Below are positions 17,287 through 26,059 of a DNA stretch of 64,000 nucleotides, piece after piece. The notes beneath the pieces are model-generated. The model ran no database searches. It saw nothing but the letters and a program-made list of their open reading frames with translations, and was not told the DNA's origin. The stretch is from an uncultured Spirochaetaceae bacterium. Its GTDB lineage: Bacteria; Spirochaetota; Spirochaetia; Treponematales; Treponemataceae. Numbering within the stretch: position 1 is the stretch's first letter; every line of letters begins with the position of its first letter. The position numbers and the translations under genes are program-made. Where the stretch lies: assembly GCA_902789325.1 (NCBI GenBank), contig CADANN010000021.1, forward strand, positions 1 to 64,000. Reading direction: 5' to 3'.

Positions 17287-18342
17287 ATGCAGAACAATGC
17301 TTTTTCAAAGCAACTTGCCACGATTGTGGGCATCTTTGGCATCTGCGCAAACGTAGCGGGGACATTTGTATCACTTATTTCAGGGCTGGCTCATGTAGGT
17401 GGATCGGAGAATTTTATTGTTGACACTCTGGTCTGCTTTTTCTGTGCCCTTACTTTCTCCCTCTTTTTCTTTTTTGTCTGCATCAAGAAAAAAGATTATA
17501 ATCGTTTCAATTCTATAGCTGTAAATTACTGTGGCTTTATAACATTTCCTGCAATGTATATTGTTACTGGAAATTTAATCTGCGGATTTCCTTTCTACAT
17601 GCTGATCATTCCAATTTATTATGGATTCTCACTTCCATTAAAAAAGAAATTTTACATCATGCCAGCTATAAATCTGCTGATTTTTTATGATGCACTTTTT
17701 ATACTGACATTCTTATCACCAGTTTTTCCGGGGCGTAAGATTATTCCGAACATGAAGATATTTCAGACTGTCGGCTCTTTTACCATCAATTATGTTTTCA
17801 TTTTCTGCATCTGCTATTTGATTTCAAGTCAATTTTCAAAACAGAATGAGCTGCTCGAAGAATCTGAAAAACGCTACAAAGAGCTTTCTTCCCGTGATGA
17901 TTTAACTGGTCTTTATAACCGCCGTGCATTGGATAATCGCGGAGAGCAGGGATTTGCAGCTATGATTATGTATGATATTGATTATTTTAAGAATATTAAT
18001 GATACATACGGACATCAGACTGGTGATGAAGCCCTGATCTCTCTTTCTCAAATTGTCTTAAAATACTGTTCTAACGAATTTGAACTTTTCCGTTATGGTG
18101 GCGAAGAGTTTGTTATTCTTTCACGACTGCCGGATGATATCACACTGGAACTGTTTCAGCATGTTATGAACGATGTAAGAATGAACTTTATTGTAAAAGG
18201 GAATCCGGTTACTATTTCTGCAGGAATTGCATCGTTCTGCAAGGATTATAACAGAACTCTGAAAATTGCTGATGAAAATCTCTATCTTGCCAAGACTGAC
18301 GGTAGAAATAAGATTTATATGAATGGAACTGAGATAAAATAG
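17287..18342 (+). CDS. Membrane diguanylate cyclase (GGDEF)
   Basis: A 351-residue inner-membrane enzyme predicted to make c-di-GMP from two GTP. About six hydrophobic segments cover residues 5-185, a short coiled linker follows (SKQNELLEESEKRYKELSS), and the GGDEF domain runs from 197 to the end. Its RDDLTGLYNRR start, IDYFKNINDTYGHQTGDEAL metal/substrate motif and RYGGEEF active site are intact. No RxxD product-inhibition site is obvious ahead of GGEEF. An HD-GYP protein at 40117-41556 could degrade the product. What the membrane domain senses is unknown. Confidence 0.88.
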   Translation: MQNNAFSKQLATIVGIFGICANVAGTFVSLISGLAHVGGSENFIVDTLVCFFCALTFSLFFFFVCIKKKDYNRFNSIAVNYCGFITFPAMYIVTGNLICGFPFYMLIIPIYYGFSLPLKKKFYIMPAINLLIFYDALFILTFLSPVFPGRKIIPNMKIFQTVGSFTINYVFIFCICYLISSQFSKQNELLEESEKRYKELSSRDDLTGLYNRRALDNRGEQGFAAMIMYDIDYFKNINDTYGHQTGDEALISLSQIVLKYCSNEFELFRYGGEEFVILSRLPDDITLELFQHVMNDVRMNFIVKGNPVTISAGIASFCKDYNRTLKIADENLYLAKTDGRNKIYMNGTEIK

Positions 18343-18480
18343 TTTGCCTTGTTTCTCACAAGGACGGGGGCGTTGCGGGGGTGTCCCCCGCTAGAAGGGG
18401 TAGGCGGCAACGAAGTGCCGCCGTGGGGATATTGCACACGGCTCAGAATGAGCCGTGTTTCGAGCAAGGCTTTCCCCTCC
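18343..18480. repeat. GC-rich multi-hairpin element between convergent genes
   Basis: An outer GCCTTG (18345-18350)/CAAGGC (18465-18470) stem encloses GCGGGGG-tgt-CCCCCGC (18375-18391), GGCGGCA-N6-TGCCGCC (18403-18422) and ACACGGCTCA-gaa-TGAGCCGTGT (18436-18458). It is much richer in G+C than its surroundings and fills the gap between the GGDEF gene and the symporter gene. A reading frame of 123 codons starting here runs antisense into the symporter and is not a gene. Confidence 0.65.
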
Positions 18481-18483
18481 CTA

Positions 18484-19923
18484 TTACAAAGTAGGATACT
18501 TATCGAAATAAGCCTTTGTTTCTTTTGCTACTACACCACTAAGTGCAATGAGTGCGATACAGTTAGGAATTGCCATAAGTCCGTTGAAAATATCTGCAAT
18601 TGTGAAAACTGCATTTACTGTGAAATATGGTCCAATTGCTACTGCAAGAATATAGAGCCAGCGGTAAACCTTTACTGGTCCCATTTTTCCCTTTGTAAGA
18701 TATTCAAGACATTTTTCTGAGTAGTAGTCCCAGCCAAGAATTGTTGTAAAAGCAAAGAATGCAAGACAAAGCATAAGAAGGAACTGAACACTGTGTCCGT
18801 CACCTCCAAGAACTTTTGCAAAAGCTGTTGCTGTAAGAACGGCACCCTGAGCACCTGCATTCCATTCTGCAACGCCACCAATGATATCACCATAGAAAGC
18901 GATTACAATTGCAAGCCCTGTCATTGTACAAATGATGAGAGTATCAATGATTGTACCTGTCATGTTTACAAGTCCCTGCTCTACTGGTTCGTTTGTCTGA
19001 ACTGCAGAAGCGGCAATTGGAGCAGAACCAAGACCAGCCTCGTTAGAGAAGATACCGCGTGCAATACCTTTCTGCATTGAGTCTGTAACCTGCTTAAAGA
19101 TGAAGCCCATTGCACCAGCACCTACTGCGCGCCAACCAAAGGCACTCTTGAAAATAAGTGCAAATGCTCCTGGAATCTTCATTGCATTCATAATGAGAAT
19201 TGAAAGTCCAAGGAATACATAGATTACAGCCATTGCAGGAACGACTTTTTCTGCTACCTTAGAAATACGCTTAATGCCACCAATTACTACGAGAGCTGTA
19301 CAAACTGTAATTACAATACCAGAAATTACTGTTGCCCAAGTATAATCTGTTCCGTGGAAGCTGAATGCGATGTTTGCACTGTTAGGATCAAAAGCATTGT
19401 TTACAGCCGATGTAATACCGTTGATCTGAGTCATTGTACCAATACCCATGATACCAGCAAGTGCTCCGAATACAGCAAAGAGAACTGCGAGCCACTTCCA
19501 CTTTGGTCCCATACCTTTTTCGATTGTGTAGAAAGGTCCACCAAGAACGTGTCCATCAGGGCTTACTTCGCGATATTTAATTGCGAGCATACATTCAGCA
19601 TATTTTGTTGCTGTTCCAAGAATTGCGGCAATCCACATCCAGAAGAGGGCACCAGGGCCACCTGCTACGATTGCTGTTGCTACACCGACGATATTACCGG
19701 TACCGATAGTTGCTGAAAGTGCTGTACAGAGGGCTGCAAAACCAGAAAGCTCACCTTTACCTTCGTTCTCTTTGAAAATAGAACGGAAAGCACGTCCAAA
19801 CTTTGTGAACTGAATGCCACGTGCACTTATGGTCATAATAAGACCTGTGGCAAGAATTAAAACGATTGTAGGGATTCCCCACACGATTCCGTCAATGGAA
19901 TCAATAATAGAAGTGAATGTCAT
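18484..19923 (-). CDS. Sodium:alanine/glycine symporter (AGCS family)
   Basis: A 479-residue inner-membrane transporter with about ten membrane segments. The family signature is clear: GELSGFAALCTALSATIGTGNIVGVATAI near residue 60, GPGALFWMWIAAILGTATKYAECMLA, and GIFSNEAGLGSAPIAAS near 290. It should import alanine or glycine with sodium. ATG 19923 follows AAAGGTGG; a 25-residue upstream extension lacks a ribosome site. It stands alone, convergent with the GGDEF gene across the multi-hairpin element. Confidence 0.92.
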   Translation of the reverse strand: MTFTSIIDSIDGIVWGIPTIVLILATGLIMTISARGIQFTKFGRAFRSIFKENEGKGELSGFAALCTALSATIGTGNIVGVATAIVAGGPGALFWMWIAAILGTATKYAECMLAIKYREVSPDGHVLGGPFYTIEKGMGPKWKWLAVLFAVFGALAGIMGIGTMTQINGITSAVNNAFDPNSANIAFSFHGTDYTWATVISGIVITVCTALVVIGGIKRISKVAEKVVPAMAVIYVFLGLSILIMNAMKIPGAFALIFKSAFGWRAVGAGAMGFIFKQVTDSMQKGIARGIFSNEAGLGSAPIAASAVQTNEPVEQGLVNMTGTIIDTLIICTMTGLAIVIAFYGDIIGGVAEWNAGAQGAVLTATAFAKVLGGDGHSVQFLLMLCLAFFAFTTILGWDYYSEKCLEYLTKGKMGPVKVYRWLYILAVAIGPYFTVNAVFTIADIFNGLMAIPNCIALIALSGVVAKETKAYFDKYPTL

Positions 19924-20132
19924 GTTTCCACCTTTTAATAATTTTCCGAAAACAAACGGGTGCACAGGCTGAAATGCCATGACAGGATTCGCAGCCACCG
20001 TATGCTTCCTTATATATTTTATCGGATTTTTTGTTTCTATTCATCAATACAAATGAGATTTTCACAAAATTTTAGCAAATTATTTATAGAATTTTACTAT
20101 TATAAAGGGGTGTAAAATGCTAAATTACCGCT

Positions 20133-21497
20133 ATGAATCAGAATAATACAATACAGAAGCGAAATCGTGGCGCCTTACCAATGGGTAAACTTACCTTACC
20201 TATTGCCATGGAGCAATTTTTCCGTATTCTGGTGTCGTCAGTAGACACAATGATGCTCAGTTCTTATAGCAATGATGCAGTTGCTGCGGTTGGACTTGTT
20301 TCTCAGTATGCCTTCTTCCTTAATATTCTTTTTTCTGTAATTGGAACAGGTTGTTCAATAGTTTTAGCACAGTATCTGGGAGCTGAAAAATCTGAAAAAG
20401 AACTGAACAATATTGCACAGGCTGGTGCAGTTATGGTTTTCTTTATGTCGATTTTTATGACCGTCCTGGTAATCACTGGTACCGGTTGGCTTCTTGGCCG
20501 ATATGAACTTGAAGAATCAGTTCGTCATTATGCATGGCAGTATTTTGTGATTTACGGCGGAATCTGCTGCTTCTTCCAGGCCTTCAGTTTGCTTCAGGGA
20601 GCAATTCTACGAAGTTACGGTTATACAAGTGAAGCTATGATTGTTTCGATTGTTGCCAATTTGACTAATGTAATTGGAAATGCGCTCTCGCTGTACGGCT
20701 GGTTTGGTTTGCCTGTTCTGGGTGTACCTGGTGTTGCAGGAGCTTCGGGACTTTCTATGGTGGTCTCTTGTATTATGTTCAATATGTATATACGCCGTCG
20801 AAAAGATGTTGTGTTCCATATGAGAGGAATTACAAAGGTTCCGAGAGAAGCGTTCCGTCTTGTTTTGAAGGTTGGTGTTCCGACGGCGGGTGAGAGTCTT
20901 TCGTATAACGTGAGCCAGATTACCATTATGGCTATGATTTCCACGCTGGGAACTTATGCGATGTCGGCTCAGGTTTATACAATGACAATTCTGCGCTTTG
21001 TATTTGTTGCCGCAATTGCAATCGGTCAGGCAACCCAGATTAAAGCAGGATATTTTGTAGGTGCAAAACAAAATGATATTGTTTACAAAAAGGTTTTCAA
21101 ATATCAGATTGTCGCAACAACCTGTTCGATGGTTATGATGGTGGTTGTAAATCTTGTAAAAGGTCCGGTAATTGGAATCTTTACAGATATTCCAGAAGTA
21201 GTCGGATTTGTAAGTGTGCTTTTGATTTATTCTGCATATATTGAATTTGGCCGCTCGCTGAACCTGATTTACGTAGGTGCCCTTAAAGGTGCTGGTGATG
21301 TCCGATTCCCGGTTTTATATGGTATCTTCTCAAACTGGACTTTTATGGTTCTTGGAAGCTACATTCTTGGAATTAAATGCGGTCTTGGACTTGTCGGCTT
21401 CTGGTTAGGCATTGGAACTGATGAAACTACCCGCGGTTTAGTAATGCTGTGGAGATGGAAGAGCCGCCGCTGGCAAAAGCATGCGCTTGTAAAATAG
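20133..21497 (+). CDS. MATE-family efflux transporter
   Basis: A 454-residue inner-membrane protein with about twelve membrane segments in two six-helix halves. It carries MATE features such as MEQFFRILVSSVDTMMLSSYSNDAVAAVGLV at the start and GVPGVAGASGLSMVVSC mid-protein. It probably exports cationic or aromatic compounds by sodium or proton antiport. It is followed 27 bases later by a second MATE gene; the gap holds a TTAAACGTTTTA palindrome. The two proteins are diverged, so this is an old duplication or a functional heteromeric pair. Confidence 0.88.
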   Translation: MNQNNTIQKRNRGALPMGKLTLPIAMEQFFRILVSSVDTMMLSSYSNDAVAAVGLVSQYAFFLNILFSVIGTGCSIVLAQYLGAEKSEKELNNIAQAGAVMVFFMSIFMTVLVITGTGWLLGRYELEESVRHYAWQYFVIYGGICCFFQAFSLLQGAILRSYGYTSEAMIVSIVANLTNVIGNALSLYGWFGLPVLGVPGVAGASGLSMVVSCIMFNMYIRRRKDVVFHMRGITKVPREAFRLVLKVGVPTAGESLSYNVSQITIMAMISTLGTYAMSAQVYTMTILRFVFVAAIAIGQATQIKAGYFVGAKQNDIVYKKVFKYQIVATTCSMVMMVVVNLVKGPVIGIFTDIPEVVGFVSVLLIYSAYIEFGRSLNLIYVGALKGAGDVRFPVLYGIFSNWTFMVLGSYILGIKCGLGLVGFWLGIGTDETTRGLVMLWRWKSRRWQKHALVK

Positions 21498-21499
21498 AG

Positions 21500-21511
21500 T
21501 TAAACGTTTTA
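21500..21511. promoter_or_regulatory. Candidate LacI/CcpA-like operator, copy A
   Basis: TTAAACGTTTTA in the 27-bp gap between the two MATE genes. The identical 12-mer occurs upstream of the GH51 gene (22988-22999). Confidence 0.35.
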
Positions 21512-21524
21512 CAATAGGCAAATT

Positions 21525-22910
21525 ATGAAACTGTTCCAGAGAAATCCATCTTTTTATAAGGGCGTGTTTGCACTCGCCCTTCCAATTGCACTTCAAAGCC
21601 TTATCAGCATTGGCGTAAACATGCTGGATACCATTATGGTAGGAAGCCTTGGTGAAACCGCGCTTTCTGCCACTTCACTCGCAAACTCATTTATCAGTAT
21701 TTATCATATTTTCTGTATGGGTCTTGGAATGGGAGCTTCGGTTCTTGTTTCCCGTTACTGGGGAATGAAGAAGGCAGCTGATGGTCATGAAGAAGAAGCT
21801 GGCCGCGCTCTTAAGCAAACCGTGTGTCTTATGCTTAGAATCACCGTGGGGCTTGCCGCAATTTTCGCCCTGCTCACATTAATTATGCCGAGTACGTTGA
21901 TGAAAATGTACACCAGTGACGAAGAGATTATCCGCCTTGGTGATGTTTACTTCCGCTGGTCTGTTATTACTTACTTCTTTTTAGGAACCGGGTTAGTTTC
22001 AACTATCGTATTGCGAAGTGTCGGCCAGGTAAGGCTGCCACTGTATGTTTCGATCGGTGCCTTTTTTGTAAACCTTTGTGCTAACTATGCTTTCATATTC
22101 GGAAAGTTTGGCGCTCCTCGAATGGAAGTTGCGGGCGCGGCTCTGGGTACTTTAATTGCGCGTCTTTTTGAAGCAGCGATGATTCTTGGATATCTGTTTT
22201 TTAAAGATAAGAATATACGTTTTAGAATCCGCGACCTGTTTATGAAAACCGGCTCCCTGCTTGGTGAATACATAAGAATCAGTATTCCGGTTTTAGTAAG
22301 CGACGCAATTCTTGCAATTGGTAACAATTCAGTTGCAATGGTAATCGGACACCTTGGAGCAGCGTTTGTTGCAGCTAACGCAATTACAAGTGTTACCCAG
22401 CAGTTGAGTACCGTTGTTATTCAGGGAGTTTCACAGGCAGGTGCAATTGTTACCGGCCAGACACTCGGCCTTGGCGACCGCCACAAAACAATGGATCAGG
22501 GCTGGATGTTCTTTGGACTTGGACTCGCTCTCGGAGCAATTTCCGCAGCATTCATTATGGCAGTAAGCCACCCTATTATTTCAACATACAATGTCAGCGA
22601 GGAAACTGTAAAAATCGCTGAGCAGCTCATGGCTGCAATCAGCATTATCATAATTTTCCGAGCCACAAACAGCATTATGACTAAGGGTGTTCTGCGTGGC
22701 GGTGGTGACACAAAAATGCTTATGGTTGCCGATAACATTTTCCTTTGGGTACTCGCAATTCCGTTCGGCATCCTTGCAGGCTTCGTGTTCCACTGGTCTG
22801 CCTTCTGGATTTACATTGCCCTCAAATCTGATGATATCGTAAAAACCTTCTGGTGCCTTCTCCGCCTCAAGAGCGAAAAGTGGATTAAAAAGATTTCTAC
22901 AGGAAAATAA
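21525..22910 (+). CDS. MATE-family efflux transporter
   Basis: A 461-residue paralogue of the preceding MATE protein, with about twelve membrane segments. Typical features are ALPIALQSLISIGVNMLDTIMVGSLGETALSATSLA at residues 15-50 and RGGGDTKMLMVADNIF near 395. It ends in a basic tail (KSEKWIKKISTGK) like its neighbour. Probably in one transcription unit with it. The substrate cannot be read from sequence. Confidence 0.88.
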   Translation: MKLFQRNPSFYKGVFALALPIALQSLISIGVNMLDTIMVGSLGETALSATSLANSFISIYHIFCMGLGMGASVLVSRYWGMKKAADGHEEEAGRALKQTVCLMLRITVGLAAIFALLTLIMPSTLMKMYTSDEEIIRLGDVYFRWSVITYFFLGTGLVSTIVLRSVGQVRLPLYVSIGAFFVNLCANYAFIFGKFGAPRMEVAGAALGTLIARLFEAAMILGYLFFKDKNIRFRIRDLFMKTGSLLGEYIRISIPVLVSDAILAIGNNSVAMVIGHLGAAFVAANAITSVTQQLSTVVIQGVSQAGAIVTGQTLGLGDRHKTMDQGWMFFGLGLALGAISAAFIMAVSHPIISTYNVSEETVKIAEQLMAAISIIIIFRATNSIMTKGVLRGGGDTKMLMVADNIFLWVLAIPFGILAGFVFHWSAFWIYIALKSDDIVKTFWCLLRLKSEKWIKKISTGK

Positions 22911-22969
22911 AGTATAAACGTAACAGAACTCTATAGATTTTCACAATTCCATTCTGCTAAAACCCGTGT

Positions 22970-22999
22970 TATAATTTATATATTAAATTAAACGTTTTA
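22970..22999 (+). promoter_or_regulatory. GH51 promoter region with candidate operator, copy B
   Basis: TATAAT is at 22970-22975 (weak ATTCCA -35 17 bp upstream). TTAAACGTTTTA lies at 22988-22999, just past the predicted start site near 22982, where a repressor could block transcription. The operator core AACGTT matches LacI-family sites. Confidence 0.45.
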
Positions 23000-23002
23000 T
23001 AT

Positions 23003-23032
23003 GGATTCCCGGAGCAAGTCCGGGAATGACAC
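23003..23032. repeat. Dispersed palindromic repeat, copy 3
   Basis: GATTCCCGG-agcaagt-CCGGGAATGACAC in the leader of the GH51 gene. The GGAG ribosome site begins immediately after its conserved end, so the element sits in the 5' untranslated region. Confidence 0.85.
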
Positions 23033-23042
23033 GGAGTTCAAA

Positions 23043-24656
23043 ATGTCAAAAAAAGCTAGAATCACTATTCACCCGAAATTTGCAATTGGCGAAATTTCTC
23101 CCCGTCTTTTTTCTGCCTTCCTTGAGCCTATAGGCACTATGGTAAACGGAACCATGTATAATCCAAAGCACCCGACAGCAGACTCACAGGGCTTCCGCAC
23201 AGACTTTATTGAGGCTCTGCGCGGCACAGGCCTTCCTGCAGTTCGTATGCCGGGCGGTAACTTTGTTTCAGCCTGGCAGTGGAAAGATTCAATTGGTCCA
23301 CGCGATCAGCGCAAGGTTCACCTCGACCCGGCGTGGTATCAGTATATTCCAAATGATGTTGGGCACGATGAATACCTGCAGTGGGCAGAAAAAGTAGGAA
23401 CCGCTCCAATCTACACAGTAAATCTTGGAACAGGAAATCTTCAAGACGCAATGGACTGCGTTGAATATACAAATCATGAGGGCGGAACTTACTGGTCTGA
23501 CCTTCGCCGCAAATACGGACATGCCAAGCCTTACGGCGTAAAAACCTGGTGTCTTGGAAACGAGATGGATGGTCACTGGCAGCTTGGCTCCTGGGAAAAA
23601 AATCCGACAGGTTACGGCACTCTCTGTCATGAAGCTTCGAAAGCCATGAAATGGATTGACGCTTCTATTGAAACTGTTGTATGCGGTTCTTCTGCTTCAT
23701 TTATGGACCATTACCCTGAATGGGAAGCAAAGGTTATGGACCAGTGCTACGACACTGTTGATTATCTTGCCCTTCACCACTACCACATTGCAAAACCGGG
23801 AGATACTCTGGCATTGCTTGGTGGCTCTCTTTACTACGAGGACTTTATCAATACAGAAGCAGCAATGCTCGACTACATTCAGGCAAAGCACCGCTCACCG
23901 CGCAAGGTAAATATTTCTTTTGATGAGTATGGCGCATTCCCTCGCCCATTCAGCGAACTCCATCCAGGCTACGGCCCATACAATATGGCACGAGTTCATT
24001 ACCATTTTGATCCTGAACGTCAGTATATTCGCCACGACCCTGACAATATGCCGGAACGCGAATTCCCAGGCGGAGATATGCTCAAATTACTCAGCATGAC
24101 TTCCATTCAGCTTGCACTTTTGCGCCATGCAGACCGCGTAAAAATCGGTTGTATGACAGGAGGACTTGCTTCGTTAGCTGCATCTAACCACGACACAGTG
24201 TGGAAGCCTGCAACTCACTATGCTTTCCGTCAGCTCATTGAATATGCTCACGGCACTTCACTCCAGGTATCTGTTGAATCAGAAACCTTTGACATGTCGG
24301 GCTATGCAATTGATGACACTTCTCAATACACAGGCAAGAATAATGTTAACTACATAGACAGTGCCGCAGCATGGGATGAAAATTCCGGTCGTCTTGCAAT
24401 ATTTGTAATCAATCGCAATGAAACTGAAAACTACCCTCTCGACCTGGACATCCGCGGATTTGCTGACATTGGCACTAACACTCGTTTCACAAAACTAACT
24501 CACTACGAAATGTTCAGTAAAGATTTTGAAGCTAAGAGCAGCGCTGGTAATGACTGGAAGGAACCAGCGGTTACCAAGACTGCAAAACTTGAAGGAGGAA
24601 TTGCCAGCACAAAGATAAAACCTCTTTCATGGAACGTAATAGTTTTCGAAGAATAA
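23043..24656 (+). CDS. GH51 alpha-L-arabinofuranosidase
   Basis: A 537-residue cytoplasmic glycoside hydrolase that removes arabinose side chains from arabinoxylan or arabinan fragments. The acid/base motif is KTWCLGNEMDGHWQ (Glu near residue 172), the nucleophile motif NISFDEYGAF (Glu near 293), and the beta-sandwich C-terminus ends in KPLSWNVIVFEE. There is no signal peptide. ATG 23043 follows GGAG. An in-frame ATG at 23001 would add 14 residues that are only a translation of the dispersed palindrome. Works with GH8, GH115 and GH35 enzymes elsewhere in the window. Confidence 0.92.
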   Translation: MSKKARITIHPKFAIGEISPRLFSAFLEPIGTMVNGTMYNPKHPTADSQGFRTDFIEALRGTGLPAVRMPGGNFVSAWQWKDSIGPRDQRKVHLDPAWYQYIPNDVGHDEYLQWAEKVGTAPIYTVNLGTGNLQDAMDCVEYTNHEGGTYWSDLRRKYGHAKPYGVKTWCLGNEMDGHWQLGSWEKNPTGYGTLCHEASKAMKWIDASIETVVCGSSASFMDHYPEWEAKVMDQCYDTVDYLALHHYHIAKPGDTLALLGGSLYYEDFINTEAAMLDYIQAKHRSPRKVNISFDEYGAFPRPFSELHPGYGPYNMARVHYHFDPERQYIRHDPDNMPEREFPGGDMLKLLSMTSIQLALLRHADRVKIGCMTGGLASLAASNHDTVWKPATHYAFRQLIEYAHGTSLQVSVESETFDMSGYAIDDTSQYTGKNNVNYIDSAAAWDENSGRLAIFVINRNETENYPLDLDIRGFADIGTNTRFTKLTHYEMFSKDFEAKSSAGNDWKEPAVTKTAKLEGGIASTKIKPLSWNVIVFEE

Positions 24657-24733
24657 ATATTTAAAAATAAAACTTTCGCAACAGCATTTTATGCCTTATA
24701 CTTTTAACTATATTAAAAATTGTGAGGCATAAA

Positions 24734-25990
24734 ATGTATTTAACTTACACTGTCTACGTGCTCATTCTTGCACTGTTTATCTGGGGCGGAAAATTCGCCG
24801 GATTCAAAAAAGACCAGTTCCACGAGGACTCTACGTCTCTGGATACAATGAAGTCTCTTCGTGGCTTTGCCGCCATTGGTGTAATTCTTCACCATATCTC
24901 TCAGGAAGGCGCATTTCAGTGGGCTGGCGGTGGTTACAACAAACCAGGTGAACTCAGCATTTTTGTAAACGCCGGTTTTATTTTTGTAGCAATCTTCTTT
25001 TTCTGCTCAGGCTACGGTCTAATCAAAAGTCTTGAAACAAAACCAGACTATCTGAATGGCTTTATGAAAAAGCGAGTTATTAAGACACTGGTAATTCCAT
25101 ACTACGTAAGCATTCTCATTTATGGAATTGCGCGTTTTGCCAGCGGAGAAAAACTTCCAGCCGCACAGTGGATTACAAACATCCTCGGTTTTACAATGAT
25201 GAATGAATATGCCTGGTATCCGATTATTGCCGCTATTCTCTACACCGCTTTTTATCTGATTTTCAAAAACATCAAAAATCAAAAAATCTGTTTTGCACTT
25301 ATGGCTGCCATCATTGTTTTACTTGGTATGATTTTCTGTGTGAATGGACACTTTGCATGGTGGGCAGGTCCAAGAAACTGGTGGCTCGACAGTGCTTCAT
25401 CACTTCATCAAAAATGGTGGACTCAGCAGAAAATATTCTGGATTTCAGGCGAATGGTGGATCAACTCATGCCCTGCCCTTTTTATAGGAATGCTTTTTGC
25501 CCGCTTTGAAAATAAAATCCGCGAATGGTTCTCAAGATTTTACTGGGGCAAGCTCGTGCTTGTTATTGTGATTACTGCAGTCACTTATTTCCTTTCTGGA
25601 TTGGGTCAGTGGAAGTTTGGCTGGTGGTCTGAGTTCAGTGGTAACGGCCCTGACATCGGTAATAAAATCGCCACCTATTTCTGCGTAATTCCATACAGCA
25701 TGATGTTTACAATTATGCTCTTTACAATCATGCTTAAGTACAAGGTTTCAAATCCGGTAAGCCGCTTTTTTGGAAAGTTTTCTCTGGAAACTTATATGAT
25801 GAATCTGATTCCACTTACAGCTTTCCGCTTTTTGATTTATCAGCCACATCCACAGTTTGGTTCAGCACCAGTTTATAAAGCAGGCCACTATAATCTTGCA
25901 ATTTATTTTGTTGCAGTTTTTGCTCTCACAATTCTTTTAGGAATGCTTTACAAGTTCCTCAACGGACTAATTCAGAAAAGAATAAAATAA
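24734..25990 (+). CDS. Acyltransferase family 3 membrane protein
   Basis: A 418-residue inner-membrane protein with about ten membrane segments. The SLRGFAAIGVILHHIS segment (His near residue 52) is the acyltransferase-3 signature, followed by FFFCSGYGLIKSL. These enzymes O-acetylate surface sugars, peptidoglycan or antibiotics; the target here is unknown. A GTG 12 bases earlier is in frame, but it overlaps GAGG, which best serves ATG 24734. It lies between the GH51 gene and the TonB operon. Confidence 0.8.
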   Translation: MYLTYTVYVLILALFIWGGKFAGFKKDQFHEDSTSLDTMKSLRGFAAIGVILHHISQEGAFQWAGGGYNKPGELSIFVNAGFIFVAIFFFCSGYGLIKSLETKPDYLNGFMKKRVIKTLVIPYYVSILIYGIARFASGEKLPAAQWITNILGFTMMNEYAWYPIIAAILYTAFYLIFKNIKNQKICFALMAAIIVLLGMIFCVNGHFAWWAGPRNWWLDSASSLHQKWWTQQKIFWISGEWWINSCPALFIGMLFARFENKIREWFSRFYWGKLVLVIVITAVTYFLSGLGQWKFGWWSEFSGNGPDIGNKIATYFCVIPYSMMFTIMLFTIMLKYKVSNPVSRFFGKFSLETYMMNLIPLTAFRFLIYQPHPQFGSAPVYKAGHYNLAIYFVAVFALTILLGMLYKFLNGLIQKRIK

Positions 25991-26016
25991 AACAATTCGA
26001 ACCAGCTCAGGTAACA

Positions 26017-26059
26017 ATTATCTCCTTCTTGTGTGTTTCATAAGAAGGAGATAATCATG
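26017..26059 (+). promoter_or_regulatory. Hairpin occluding the ribosome-binding site of the TonB-dependent receptor gene
   Basis: ATTATCTCCTTCTT (26017-26030) pairs perfectly over 14 bp with AAGAAGGAGATAAT (26042-26055), loop 11 nt, and the ATG begins at 26057. The right arm contains the whole AAGGAGAT ribosome-binding site. No U-tract follows, so it is not a terminator; it looks like a translational switch. Confidence 0.75.

Noticed and set aside
23001..23042. Upstream ATG for GH51
   Set aside because: The added residues are a translation of the dispersed palindrome; GGAG precedes the internal ATG at 23043.
26031..26056. Start of the TonB receptor at 26033
   Set aside because: That start lies in the hairpin loop without a ribosome site; AAGGAGAT points to ATG 26057.
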